Shown one piece after another: positions 1-11,219 of a stretch of DNA of 64,000 bases. The stretch spans positions 310,001 to 374,000 of the forward strand of contig JADKJU010000003.1 in assembly GCA_016720855.1 (NCBI GenBank), in the 5' to 3' direction. The notes below the pieces were generated by a model. The model had not been told where the DNA came from. It did not search any database and was given only the letters and a program-made list of their open reading frames with translations. The stretch's first letter is position 1. Each line of letters opens with the position of its first letter. The stretch comes from Betaproteobacteria bacterium (GTDB lineage: Bacteria; Pseudomonadota; Gammaproteobacteria; Burkholderiales; Usitatibacteraceae). The position numbers and the translations under genes are program-made.

Positions 1-417
1 AGGAAGCGCCTTCGCCATGCTCGCGAGCCAGCGGGCCAGGTCGGACTTGCGCACGTGCGACCACCAGAACCCCGCGAAGGCCGCATCGCAACCCTCGCAG
101 GCATCGCCCGGCGCAAAGGCGTCGGCCTTCACGAAGCGCACGCTTGCGCGGGGAACGGGCTTCTCGCGCGCGATCTCGAGAACGGGTTCGTTGATGTCGC
201 AGGCGGTCACGTGGACGGCCTTTCTCGCGATGAACTGCGTCCAGTAGCCGGTTCCGCAGGCGATCTCGAGGACGCGGCGCCCTTCGAAAAGCTTCGGCAG
301 CCGCTCCCGCAGCCAGGCGAGTTCGTCCTGGCGCTCGGACTTGTCGTAGATGCGCTCGTATTCCCGCGCCCGCTTCGCGTAGTAGGTCTCGAGCTGCGGG
401 GTTACGGTGCCGGTCAT
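1..417 (-). CDS. class I SAM-dependent methyltransferase, partial (3' end outside window)
   Basis: The reverse strand reads from an ATG at 417 to the window edge without a stop and encodes about 139 residues beginning MTGTVTPQLETYYAKRAREY. Residues 40-60 carry the SAM-binding motif I of class I methyltransferases (VLEIACGTGYWT), followed by an acidic residue in TACDIN that would hold the ribose. The C-terminal part is cut off by the window. The substrate cannot be told from the sequence. The gene lies 20 bp downstream of argJ on the same strand and may be co-transcribed with it. The family assignment is firm, the function is open. Confidence 0.75.
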   Translation of the reverse strand, partial: MTGTVTPQLETYYAKRAREYERIYDKSERQDELAWLRERLPKLFEGRRVLEIACGTGYWTQFIARKAVHVTACDINEPVLEIAREKPVPRASVRFVKADAFAPGDACEGCDAAFAGFWWSHVRKSDLARWLASMAKALP

Positions 418-436
418 CGGATTCTCCACCGGAAGG

Positions 437-1666
437 CTAGCTGCGGTAGTCCGCATTGATCTTCACGTAGTCGTACGAAAAATCGCACGTCCACACCGTG
501 GCGCTCTCGACTCCCCGCCCGAGCCCGACGCGGACGGTGATCTCGGCCGGCGCCATCACCGCCTTGCCCTGCTCTTCGGTGTACTCCTGCGCCCGCCCGC
601 CCTTCTCCGCGACCAGCACGTCACCCAGGTGCAGCGTCACCTTCGAGGGATCGAGATCCGCGATGCCGCCGTTGCCCACGGCGCACAGGATGCGGCCCAG
701 ATTGGGGTCGGAGGCGAAGAAGGCTGTCTTCACCAGCGGCGAATGCGCGATCGACTTCCCGATCCGGACGCATTCCGCACGCGTGGCGCCGCCTTCGACG
801 ACGATGGTCATGAACTTGGTGGCGCCCTCGCCGTCCCGCACGATGGCCTGCGAGAGGATCTGCGCCACGTCGAGCACGCATTCGGCCAGGCGCGTGAACT
901 CCGCGGTGCCCTCCCCGGTGATCCTGGGGTTTCCCGCCTTGCCGGTCGCCACGAGCACGAAGGAATCGTTGGTCGAGGTGTCGCCATCGACGGTGACAAC
1001 GTTGAACGACCGGTCGGCCACGAAACGCACCATGTCCCGGAGCGTGTCGTGCTGCACGGCCGCATCCGTCGCGATGAAGCCCAGCATCGTCGCCATGTCG
1101 GGCTGGATCATGCCCGCGCCCTTGGCGATGCCGGTGACCGTGATCGTGAAGCCGTCGATCACGACCTGCCGAGACACTGCCTTGGGCACCGTGTCGGTGG
1201 TCATGATGGCGGCGGCGGCGTCCGCCCACCCGTCGGAGCGCAAGTCCGCGACGGCCGCGGGAAGGCCGGCGACGAGGCGATCGACCGGGAGGTGCTCCAT
1301 GATCACGCCGGTGGAGAACGGCAGCACGGATTTCATTTCCACGCCCAGCGCCTTGGCAACGGCGGCACAGGTCGCGCGCGCGTTCGCGAGCCCGGCGGCG
1401 CCGGTTCCCGCATTGGCGACGCCCGTGTTCACGACGAGCGCGCGGATGCCCCGTCCGTCGGAGAGGTGCTCCCGGCAGACCGTCACCGGGGCGGCGCAAT
1501 AGCGGTTCTGCGTGAAGACGCCCGCCACGCGGCTGCCCTCGGCGATTCCGACCACGAGGAGATCCCGGCGGTCCTTCTTGCGAATGCCGGCTTCGGCCAC
1601 GCCCAGGTGCAGGCCGGCGATGGAGAGGAGGTCTTCCGCGCGGGGCGGAGCGAGATTGACGGCCAT
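437..1666 (-). CDS. argJ: bifunctional glutamate N-acetyltransferase / amino-acid acetyltransferase ArgJ
   Basis: ArgJ moves the acetyl group from N-acetylornithine to glutamate (cyclic arginine pathway); bifunctional forms also use acetyl-CoA. The 409-residue length is typical. The self-cleavage region is clear: [16 protein letters not shown], with the Thr of MATML being the nucleophile exposed when the precursor splits into alpha and beta chains. The glycine-rich [10 protein letters not shown] segment near residue 80 and a conserved C-terminal half ([13 protein letters not shown]) also fit. It lies just downstream of secA on the same strand, 36 bp away. Whether this ArgJ is mono- or bifunctional cannot be decided from sequence alone. 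Confidence 0.95.
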   Translation of the reverse strand: MAVNLAPPRAEDLLSIAGLHLGVAEAGIRKKDRRDLLVVGIAEGSRVAGVFTQNRYCAAPVTVCREHLSDGRGIRALVVNTGVANAGTGAAGLANARATCAAVAKALGVEMKSVLPFSTGVIMEHLPVDRLVAGLPAAVADLRSDGWADAAAAIMTTDTVPKAVSRQVVIDGFTITVTGIAKGAGMIQPDMATMLGFIATDAAVQHDTLRDMVRFVADRSFNVVTVDGDTSTNDSFVLVATGKAGNPRITGEGTAEFTRLAECVLDVAQILSQAIVRDGEGATKFMTIVVEGGATRAECVRIGKSIAHSPLVKTAFFASDPNLGRILCAVGNGGIADLDPSKVTLHLGDVLVAEKGGRAQEYTEEQGKAVMAPAEITVRVGLGRGVESATVWTCDFSYDYVKINADYRS

Positions 1667-1702
1667 AGGCCGGGAATTATCGCGCGAAAGCGCGGCGGAT
1701 GC

Positions 1703-4456
<2,754 letters not shown>

Positions 4457-4520
4457 GGGGCGGGAGCGAAGGAGGGGGACGGATGCGAAACCGGCCCCAA
4501 CGGGGCCGGACGAGGATGAA

Positions 4521-4526
4521 ATTATA
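4521..4526 (-). promoter_or_regulatory. consensus -10 hexamer, candidate secA promoter
   Basis: On the minus strand the 117-bp gap between the M23 peptidase gene and secA contains a perfect TATAAT, 65 nt upstream of the chosen secA GTG. It sits in a short AT-rich patch inside otherwise GC-rich DNA. I find no good -35 hexamer 16-18 bp upstream, so this is a candidate only. Confidence 0.4.
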
Positions 4527-4573
4527 AGGGGAAATGAGGTCGGGCTGCCGGATTGCAACCCCGGCGAGCCCGG

Positions 4574-5527
4574 CTACTTGCGGAAGGCCACGGGCAGCGT
4601 GCCCTCTTTCTTGTCGAGCGCGAGGAACTTGTTGGGGTTGAGCGGGACGCCCTTTTCCCGCACCTCGAAATGCAGGTGTGGCCCGGTGGTGCGCCCGGTG
4701 GTGCCCACCTGCGCGATGAGCTGGCCCTTCATCACCACGTCGCCCACCTTGACCGAGGCCTTGAGCAGGTGCGCGTAGCGCGAGGTGAGGCCGTTGTCGT
4801 GGTCGATGTCGACGATGTTGCCGTACTCGGGGTGGAACTCGACGGCGGAGACGACGCCGCCGGCCGCGGCCATCACCTGCGTGCCGAGCGAGGCGATGAT
4901 GTCCACGCCCGTATGGAAACTGGAACGGCCCGATATCGGGTCGATGCGGTAGCCGTAGTTGGACGAGTAGAAGCCCTGGCGGACGGGCAGCGTCGTGGGA
5001 ATGGTCTTGCGGGCCAGGCGATCGTCCATGAATACGGAATCGAGGACGCCCAACTTGTCGCTGCGGTCGTCGAGGATGCGCGAGATTTCATCGAGCTTTT
5101 GCCTGAATTCGGGCAGCGTGAGATCGCGAGAGTAGGAGGCAGAAGGGGCCGGGCCACCCTGGCCGGGCTTCTCGTCGAAGCGGAATTCGCTCGGCTTGAT
5201 GCCGGCCGCCTTGCCGAGGCGCTCGCCGAAGGCATCCAGCCGCAGGATGCGCGCCTGCAGCTCGCCCACCTTCACCGCGAGGGAATTGATGGTGTTGCGC
5301 ATTTCCGACTCGCTGCGCTTGAGGTCCTCCTCGTGGAGCGCCGCCAGCAGCGAGCGCACGTAGGGGTTGCGCAGGTCGGTCGAAAACTTCATCGTGACGA
5401 CGTAGGTCGCCATCGCAAGGAAGAAGCCCGACATCAGGATTCCCAGGGCGACCAGGATCACCTGGGTCTGGGACAGCGTCATGTTGCGGCTTCTCGCCAG
5501 ACTGTCCGAAACCAGAATAATGTTCAT
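4574..5527 (-). CDS. M23 (LytM-type) peptidoglycan metallopeptidase, membrane-anchored
   Basis: A 317-residue protein with one N-terminal membrane helix (about residues 20-45) and a helical region to about 150. A C-terminal LytM/peptidase M23 domain carries the zinc ligands HTGVD and HLHFEV (residues about 200-285). Such proteins are cell-wall endopeptidases or amidase activators. Both zinc-ligand motifs are intact, so it is probably a true enzyme. It is transcribed toward secA and starts 23 bp from the divergent dciA start. M23 genes in this position are common in beta-proteobacteria; substrate specificity is not visible from sequence. Confidence 0.88.
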   Translation of the reverse strand: MNIILVSDSLARSRNMTLSQTQVILVALGILMSGFFLAMATYVVTMKFSTDLRNPYVRSLLAALHEEDLKRSESEMRNTINSLAVKVGELQARILRLDAFGERLGKAAGIKPSEFRFDEKPGQGGPAPSASYSRDLTLPEFRQKLDEISRILDDRSDKLGVLDSVFMDDRLARKTIPTTLPVRQGFYSSNYGYRIDPISGRSSFHTGVDIIASLGTQVMAAAGGVVSAVEFHPEYGNIVDIDHDNGLTSRYAHLLKASVKVGDVVMKGQLIAQVGTTGRTTGPHLHFEVREKGVPLNPNKFLALDKKEGTLPVAFRK

Positions 5528-5550
5528 CCGTCACTCCCAAGTCGCCACCG

Positions 5551-6045
5551 ATGGCCATCGAACCGCTCGCCCGACTGCTCCGCGAAAGCCCCGACCTGGC
5601 CCCGGTCCGTGACCGGCTGGAACAGGTCAATCGCCTTCAGGGACTCTATCGGTCCGTTGCACCCGAGGGGCTCGCTTCCACGAGCCGGGTGTGCGCCGTT
5701 GACGGAACGACTGTTGTGGTTCGCGCAGACAACGCGCCGGTCGCCGCCGCCCTGAGGGCCTTGGCGCCGCGACTGCTGGCCGGGCTGCTGGATGCCTCCC
5801 GTCGGGAAGCAGGCTTGCCGGACAAAAACTCTTTTAAAAACAAGCAGGATCAAGAGCTTACCGCATTACGCGTCGAAGTTCAAGTCGAGGCGCCGCTGCC
5901 ACCCCGAAAAATCCGCCCACGCGAGCCCTTTCCCGTGGACAGGCTGGAGGAAGTGGCGCGGGGGCTCGCGGATTCGCCGCTCAAGGAGGCCCTGGGCCGC
6001 ATCGTCCGCGGTCAGAGGAAGAGCAGCACCCGCTCGAAGAGGTAG
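5551..6045 (+). CDS. dciA: DciA-like (DUF721) protein, probable DnaB helicase loader
   Basis: A 164-residue protein whose N-terminal half (to about residue 100) has the DUF721/DciA pattern: a helical start, then a KH-like segment (VVRADNAPVAAALRALAPRLLAGLL). The tail is basic and probably disordered (GQRKSSTRSKR). DciA proteins bind DnaB and assist its loading in bacteria that lack DnaC/DnaI. It is the only plus-strand gene in this block, its start is 23 bp from the divergent M23 gene, and its end overlaps the next minus-strand gene by 34 bp. Codons around 5820-5860 are unusually AT-rich (KNSFKNKQDQ), possibly a linker. The family call rests on pattern and position, so it is moderate. Confidence 0.65.
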   Translation: MAIEPLARLLRESPDLAPVRDRLEQVNRLQGLYRSVAPEGLASTSRVCAVDGTTVVVRADNAPVAAALRALAPRLLAGLLDASRREAGLPDKNSFKNKQDQELTALRVEVQVEAPLPPRKIRPREPFPVDRLEEVARGLADSPLKEALGRIVRGQRKSSTRSKR

Positions 6046-6197
6046 AAGAGAGCGAACGCGACCACCAGCAGGGTGACTACCTGGATGGTTTTGCCGGCGA
6101 TGCGCAGGTACTTGCGGTCGCGGGTCGCGAGATAGGCCCCGCCGAGCGCCAGCAGGAACAGCAGCGCGAGAAGGACGACGGCCCGGATGACGAACAA
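6012..6197 (-). CDS. small two-helix membrane protein of unknown function
   Basis: A 61-residue protein starting at a TTG directly after the lpxC TAA stop (TAA-TTG, no gap). It is made of two hydrophobic helices (about 3-22 and 37-60) joined by a short basic loop (ATRDRKYLRIAGK). It resembles no family I can name. The abutting start suggests translational coupling to lpxC. Its 3' end overlaps the convergent dciA by 34 bp. The clean two-helix profile with a positive loop makes it likely to be real despite its size. Confidence 0.55.
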   Translation of the reverse strand: MFVIRAVVLLALLFLLALGGAYLATRDRKYLRIAGKTIQVVTLLVVAFALFYLFERVLLFL

Positions 6198-7112
6198 TTA
6201 CGTCGGCTGCAGCAGGATGTTGGCGAAGGCGGCCGGCAGGTCGGCGGGCTCGGCGAAGCTGATCTCCTCCCACGCGCTGGCGTCCTCGATCAGGGCCCGC
6301 ACCAGCTGGTTGTTGAGCGCGTGTCCCGACTTGTGGCCATGGAAGGCGCCGATGACGGGGTGGCCGAGCAGGTAGAGGTCGCCCACGGCGTCGAGCGCCT
6401 TGTGTTTCACGAACTCGTCGTCGAACCGCAGTCCCTCGGCGTTGAGCACCCGGAAATCGTCAACCACGATGGCATTGTCCAGCGAGCCCCCGCGCCCCAG
6501 GCCGGCGGAGCGCATGGCCTCCACGTCCTGGGTAAACCCGAAGGTGCGGGCGCGGGCGACGTCCTTCACGAACGAGACCTCGCCGAAGTCGATGTCCACG
6601 GTCGTCTCCGACTGCTCGAACACGGGGTGGCGGAACTCGATGGTGAAGCCCACCTTGAAGCCGGGGAACGGGGAAAGGCTCACCCGCTTGTCACCCTGCT
6701 CGATCGCGAGGGTCTTCAGGACACGCACGTACTTCTTGGGGGCCGCCTGCTCCTCGATGCCGGCCTTCTGCAGGAGGTACACGAAAGTGGCGGCGCTGCC
6801 GTCCATGATCGGCACTTCCTCGGCCGAGACGTCCACGTACGCGTTGTCGATCCCCAGCCCGAAGAACGCGCTCATCAGGTGCTCGACGGTCGAAACGCGC
6901 GCGCCATCCTTCTCCAGGACGGTCGCCATGCGCGTGTCCACCACGTTGTGAGCGCGGGCCGGGATGGCGGGGTTGCCCGGAAGGTCCGAGCGGCAGAACA
7001 CGATGCCCGTGTCCACGGCGGCAGGGCGCAGGACAAGCGCGACCTTGCGGCCGGTGTGGACACCGACGCCGGATGCCTTGACGGAGCTTTTGAGGGTTCG
7101 CTGCCGGATCAT
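6198..7112 (-). CDS. lpxC: UDP-3-O-acyl-N-acetylglucosamine deacetylase LpxC
   Basis: LpxC performs the committed zinc-dependent step of lipid A synthesis. I use the ATG at 7112 ([21 protein letters not shown]) because GGGAG lies 7 nt upstream; this gives 304 residues, the usual length. The conserved motifs are present: [17 protein letters not shown] (first zinc histidine), [14 protein letters not shown] (second zinc histidine and the aspartate) and [11 protein letters not shown] (catalytic histidine). In most relatives lpxC directly follows ftsZ; here a 2.4-kb beta-helix gene lies between them. Confidence 0.96.
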   Translation of the reverse strand: MIRQRTLKSSVKASGVGVHTGRKVALVLRPAAVDTGIVFCRSDLPGNPAIPARAHNVVDTRMATVLEKDGARVSTVEHLMSAFFGLGIDNAYVDVSAEEVPIMDGSAATFVYLLQKAGIEEQAAPKKYVRVLKTLAIEQGDKRVSLSPFPGFKVGFTIEFRHPVFEQSETTVDIDFGEVSFVKDVARARTFGFTQDVEAMRSAGLGRGGSLDNAIVVDDFRVLNAEGLRFDDEFVKHKALDAVGDLYLLGHPVIGAFHGHKSGHALNNQLVRALIEDASAWEEISFAEPADLPAAFANILLQPT

Positions 7113-7164
7113 CGCTGGGCTCCCACTCCGGTTGTGGCGGAGGAAGCTTTTCAAATAAAAGCGA

Positions 7165-7175
7165 ATTCTATCATA
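7165..7175 (-). promoter_or_regulatory. AT-rich -10-like element upstream of lpxC
   Basis: On the minus strand the sequence TATGATAGAAT lies about 55 nt upstream of the lpxC ATG, in the only AT-rich patch of the 233-bp gap between the beta-helix gene and lpxC. It offers overlapping -10 hexamers (TATGAT, TAGAAT). No convincing -35 is visible. With lpxC separated from ftsZ by a terminator and another gene, a private promoter would be expected. The rest of the gap shows nothing else I can support. Confidence 0.35.
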
Positions 7176-7345
7176 CTCTTAGGTGATTTCCCATCGCGAA
7201 GGCGGGGAGTGATGCACATTCCCGGAATTCGTGGAAACGGGCGTTTGAACGCGGAGGACGCGAAGGACAACCTGACATGGACGACAAGGGCTCGCCGGGC
7301 CTCGAAATTGAACGGGCAGGCATCGGGTTTCCTCCGCGCCCTCCG

Positions 7346-9730
7346 CTAGCGGCACTCGGGAACCCCGGCCGAAAAGACCTGCCGCTCGATCGACTTGCTG
7401 ACCGGGACCCCGTTGTACACGTAGGCCAGTGTCCCGGTCGTCCCGGACGTGAATCGCAGGGTCATTGTTCCAACCTGAGAGGCTGTGATTGAAGACCAGG
7501 AAGGACTGTTGAATGCCGGTCCTCCTGTGCTGTAGAGGCTCCCCGAGAACGAGCCGTCCGGCTGCGCACCCAACGATGAGGCGACCAACCACAAGTCGCG
7601 GCCCGTCGTGTCATACGTGAACAGAGTCGCAAAGATGACGTTGCCCTGATGGGTCAGGTTGATTCCCCAGCCGGACTCCCGTGAGTTCCACCACAAGTCC
7701 TGGTAATTCGCGCTCTGCTCCCTTGAGGTGGTCACGGCCACGCATTTCGGCATGGGGAAGGCAAAGAACTGCTTCTGGATGATCTTGGTCACGGGGATGC
7801 CGTCCACGGAGTAGGAAAGCGAACCGGTGCCTGCCGTGGGGAATCTCAGCGTCATGGTCCCGACCTGCGAGAGTCCGATCGAGGTCCAAGGAGTCCGGTC
7901 GAATGCGGGGCCCGTCGTCCGATAGAGCGGCCCCGAATAGGAGCCGTCGAGCTGCCGGGACAGTTCCGATGCAACGAGCCACATGTTGCGGCCGTCGGAG
8001 GCGTAATCAAACAGGGTGGCAAAGAGAATCGTGCCCTGGTGATTGACATTGATTCCCCATCCGGATTCGGAGGGATTCCACCACAGCGCGGTGAAATTGA
8101 TCCCGGGGCCGACGCATGTGGAGGGGGCGCCGGATTCGAGCGCGCCGATATCGGGAGGTGCGGCGCGATTCCGGCATTCGATGTCATCGAACGGGGCGCC
8201 CGTCGTCCTGCCCGCCTTGATCGCCTGGCTGCCGCCGCGCAGATGAAAATCGCCGGTCGCCGCGTCCACGAACATCGGATCGGAGGCGATGTTTCCATTC
8301 GCGCCGGCGAACTGCGGCGACATCGTGAGCGACGAGAACACGCGGTCGGCACCGACTCCGGAGAAGTCCCGGTCGTGTCCCCACAGGATCGAGTTGGTCA
8401 CGGTCACGTCCGAAATCGAGTTGCCGGAGGAATTCAGTATGTCCGGCGTGGCGTCGATCCCGACCGGACGGTTGTTGGCGATCGTGTTGTTGGTGATCCC
8501 CACCCCGGCCACGTCGTTGCCGCTACTTCCCTCGCGCCCCCCCGTCAGCACGATTCCGGAACTGTTCCCCACGACCAGGTTGTTCACGACGCTCGCGTTC
8601 CGGATGCTGTTGCCATGGGAGCCAAAGATGCCGCCCAGGAGCCAGACGCCGATGTTGGTGTTGTTGCGAATGGTGTTGTTGGCGATCCGGATGCCGTCGA
8701 TGCGGTTCTGCGTCGCCCCGTCAGTACCGCCGACCACGAGAAGCCCGAAACCCCCTTCCCCTCGGCTGTCGGTGATCTGGTTGTCGATGATCTCGGTGTT
8801 CAGGATGCTGTTGCCGGTTGCATTGGACACCCCGCCATAGATGAGGATGTGCTTGGCATTGCCCCGGAAGACATTGCGCGCGACCAGCGTGCCCTCGATC
8901 GAGTTGCCCCTCAGCGCCTCGCGGCCGACCGTGCCGATATTGTTGATGTTGACGGCCTGGTTGCAGTCTTCGAACGTATTCCCGTAGATCTGGGTGCCCA
9001 CGATGCGGTTGTTCGAACCGCTATCGGCGACGATCTCGACGGGAAAGGTGGTGTCCGAGAACGTGTTGTCGCGAATCACCATGTTCTGGATCACGCTGCC
9101 AGTCCCGCCGACGTGGATATGGACCGCATCGCCTCCTGATTCCCCCGGGGTCGTGCGAAAGTGCGCGAAGCTGTTTCCCGAAATATCGACATTCACGACC
9201 TTGGCGCCGTTGTACGAATTGGCCGTTCCAATGGTTACGGGGATCGCCGAAGTGGCCTCCAGGCCGTCACCGGAGAATTCGTTTCCCTCGATGCTGAGAT
9301 TGCTGACATCGGGAGGGGTGTTCGCATCGGCGCCCGCATAGACCCACAAGCCGAATGCGCGCACGTGGACGACCCGGAGCCGCTTCAACGAGAAGTCCGA
9401 GGCGTGGACTGCGAACAGGATCGGGGTTGCGGCCGTCGCATCGAGCGTGATGGCGGGGCGACCATTGGAATCCGCCAGCCCGAGAATGGATATGCCGCGC
9501 TGATCGATCACGAACTGGCTCGAGACGGCAATCGTCTGGCCCGCGAGCGCGGGAGAGAACGTGATCGTGTGCGGACCCGGCGAGGCGTGCGCCGCCCCGA
9601 TCGCATTCCTGAGCGTCATTCCGGCGGCGGTGACGGAGTCTGCACTCGACGTCACGACGAAGGTTCCCGCCCCGCATGCGGTCGGCGCCAGCGCCACGAA
9701 GACCAGGCAAGCGCGCACGAATTCGCTCAT
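7346..9730 (-). CDS. secreted right-handed beta-helix protein with two C-terminal WW/ESGWGIN repeats
   Basis: A 794-residue protein with an N-terminal signal peptide (ACLVFVALAPTACGAG; the Cys could be a lipobox Cys). A long middle region of short repeats rich in Asn and Ile (GNSI, NNTI, IRDNTF, NNLVVGN), about residues 130-480, is the hallmark of a right-handed parallel beta-helix like those in pectate lyases and polymorphic outer-membrane proteins. Residues about 545-660 and 680-790 are two tandem copies of a domain beginning LWWNPSESGWGIN / LWWNSRESGWGIN. The start has GGGAG 5 nt upstream. It is transcribed with the dcw strand but sits after the ftsZ terminator. No catalytic residues can be named; it may be a surface carbohydrate-binding or adhesive protein. 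Confidence 0.75.
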   Translation of the reverse strand: MSEFVRACLVFVALAPTACGAGTFVVTSSADSVTAAGMTLRNAIGAAHASPGPHTITFSPALAGQTIAVSSQFVIDQRGISILGLADSNGRPAITLDATAATPILFAVHASDFSLKRLRVVHVRAFGLWVYAGADANTPPDVSNLSIEGNEFSGDGLEATSAIPVTIGTANSYNGAKVVNVDISGNSFAHFRTTPGESGGDAVHIHVGGTGSVIQNMVIRDNTFSDTTFPVEIVADSGSNNRIVGTQIYGNTFEDCNQAVNINNIGTVGREALRGNSIEGTLVARNVFRGNAKHILIYGGVSNATGNSILNTEIIDNQITDSRGEGGFGLLVVGGTDGATQNRIDGIRIANNTIRNNTNIGVWLLGGIFGSHGNSIRNASVVNNLVVGNSSGIVLTGGREGSSGNDVAGVGITNNTIANNRPVGIDATPDILNSSGNSISDVTVTNSILWGHDRDFSGVGADRVFSSLTMSPQFAGANGNIASDPMFVDAATGDFHLRGGSQAIKAGRTTGAPFDDIECRNRAAPPDIGALESGAPSTCVGPGINFTALWWNPSESGWGINVNHQGTILFATLFDYASDGRNMWLVASELSRQLDGSYSGPLYRTTGPAFDRTPWTSIGLSQVGTMTLRFPTAGTGSLSYSVDGIPVTKIIQKQFFAFPMPKCVAVTTSREQSANYQDLWWNSRESGWGINLTHQGNVIFATLFTYDTTGRDLWLVASSLGAQPDGSFSGSLYSTGGPAFNSPSWSSITASQVGTMTLRFTSGTTGTLAYVYNGVPVSKSIERQVFSAGVPECR

Positions 9731-9773
9731 ATGAACTCCCTGTCATTGCGGGTCAGGGTGAGATGCCGACAGG

Positions 9774-9801
9774 TGCAAACGGCCTGGCCTTGCCGTTTGC
9801 A
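9774..9801. other. perfect 10-bp hairpin upstream of the beta-helix gene
   Basis: TGCAAACGGC (9774-9783) and its exact complement (9792-9801) flank an 8-nt loop, 44 bp upstream of the beta-helix start. There is no T-run, so it is not an intrinsic terminator as seen. It could lie in the 5' leader of the gene. Confidence 0.5.
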
Positions 9802-9869
9802 TGACAGCCTACTCCTTCGCGTCCTGGGTGTTCCCGCCACTCCTGCCACTCCATGCGTCGCCAGGAACG

Positions 9870-9892
9870 AAAAAGGCCCGCTTTCGCGGGCC
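9870..9892 (-). terminator. rho-independent terminator downstream of ftsZ
   Basis: On the minus strand GGCCCGC-GAAA-GCGGGCC forms a 7-bp GC stem with a tetraloop followed by TTTTT. It lies 116 nt past the ftsZ stop and is the only strong intrinsic terminator at the end of the dcw cluster. A second GC-rich hairpin without a T-run (9909-9938, arms CACGGCCGCCG / CGGCGGCCGTG) precedes it. Nothing else is visible in the 277-bp gap besides the 5' hairpin of the next gene. Confidence 0.85.
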
Positions 9893-10007
9893 CGGAAGGG
9901 AAGGCGGGCACGGCCGCCGGGAGACGGCGGCGGCCGTGGGTGCCTCATGTTCCCGCCTTCGCGGGATCGACGTTCCGGAACGGGAGCTGGACCCCCGCGC
10001 CTGACCG

Positions 10008-11156
10008 TCAATCCGCCTGCTTGCGCAGGAAAGCGGGGATGTCGAGCGTTTCCATGCCGGAATGGCGCAGCGCATCGACCGTCTGGTCACGGCGACGCCG
10101 GAACGCCGCGGGTTGCTCGAGCTCTTCGTAGTTGACCGCCATCGGTTCGTCGTTGGTGCCGGTGCGCTGCACCATGGAGAGCGTCGGCTGGCGCTGCGCG
10201 GCGGCGCCGCCCAGCCCCGTGGCCACGATGGTCACGCGCAGGTGGTCGCCGATCGCATCGTCGATCACGCTGCCGTAGATGATGGTCGCGTCCTCGGCGG
10301 TGAACGAGCGGATCGTGTTCATCACCTCGTGCACTTCCCTCAACTTGAGGGTCGTCGAGGCGGTGATGTTCACGAGCACGCCGCGGGCGCCGGCAAGGTG
10401 GATGTCCTCGAGCAGGGGCGAGTGCACCGCCTGCTCGGCGGCCATCTGCGCGCGCTCGGGGCCGGCGGCCATCGCCGATCCCATCATCGCCACGCCGTTC
10501 TCGCTCATCACGGTGCGCACGTCGGCGAAGTCCACGTTCACCAGGCCGGGGCAGTTGATCACCTCGGCGATGCCCGCAACGGCGCCGTTCAGCACGTCGT
10601 TGGAAGCGCGGAAGGCATCCTGGTAGGTGACATCCTCTCCCAGCACCTGCATCAGGCGCTCGTTGGGGATGATGATGAGGGAATCGACATGCTGCTTGAG
10701 CGCGTCGATGCCCGCCGCCGCCACCTTCTGGCGCTTGCCCTCGAAATCGAAGGGCTTCGTGACCACCGCCACCGTGAGGATGCCCATCTCGCGCGCGATG
10801 GAAGCAACCACGGGCGCCGCCCCCGTGCCGGTGCCGCCGCCCATACCCGCGGTGATGAAGAGCATGTCGGCGCCGCCCACCAGTTCCTCGATGCGGCTCC
10901 TGTCCTCCTCGGCCGATTGCCGTCCCACCTCGGGATTGGCGCCCGCGCCCAGGCCCTTCGTGACACCCGTGCCCAGCTGCAGCGTCGTGCGCGCGAGGTT
11001 TCGCTTGAGGGCCTGCGCGTCGGTGTTCATGGTGATGAACTCCACGCCCTGGACCCCGTTGTTGATCATGTGGTCCACCGCGTTTCCGCCGCAGCCACCG
11101 ATTCCCACCACCTTGATCACCGCTTCGGGCGATTGGGCTTCCAGCAACTCGATCAT
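10008..11156 (-). CDS. ftsZ: cell division GTPase FtsZ
   Basis: FtsZ is the tubulin-like GTPase that polymerises into the division ring. The ATG at 11156 (MIELLEAQSPEAVIKVVGIG) has AGGAG 8 nt upstream and gives 382 residues. The tubulin signature GGGTGTG is at residues 106-112, and the T7-loop region (NVDFADVRTVM) follows near 205-220. The last residues (LDIPAFLRKQAD) are the conserved C-terminal peptide that binds FtsA and other ring proteins, joined by a short linker. It is the last gene of the dcw cluster, 63 bp after ftsA. Confidence 0.98.
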   Translation of the reverse strand: MIELLEAQSPEAVIKVVGIGGCGGNAVDHMINNGVQGVEFITMNTDAQALKRNLARTTLQLGTGVTKGLGAGANPEVGRQSAEEDRSRIEELVGGADMLFITAGMGGGTGTGAAPVVASIAREMGILTVAVVTKPFDFEGKRQKVAAAGIDALKQHVDSLIIIPNERLMQVLGEDVTYQDAFRASNDVLNGAVAGIAEVINCPGLVNVDFADVRTVMSENGVAMMGSAMAAGPERAQMAAEQAVHSPLLEDIHLAGARGVLVNITASTTLKLREVHEVMNTIRSFTAEDATIIYGSVIDDAIGDHLRVTIVATGLGGAAAQRQPTLSMVQRTGTNDEPMAVNYEELEQPAAFRRRRDQTVDALRHSGMETLDIPAFLRKQAD

Positions 11157-11219
11157 CTGTCGTCTCCTTTGTTTTGACTGCAATTACCCAGCCTGCCGCC
11201 TGCCGCCTGCCTGCTGACC

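Noticed and set aside
5820..5860. AT-rich CTTTTAAAAAC patch in dciA as a possible programmed frameshift site.
   Set aside because: The codon phase (TTT AAA AAC) does not fit the X XXY YYZ pattern and neither alternate frame gives a sensible product.
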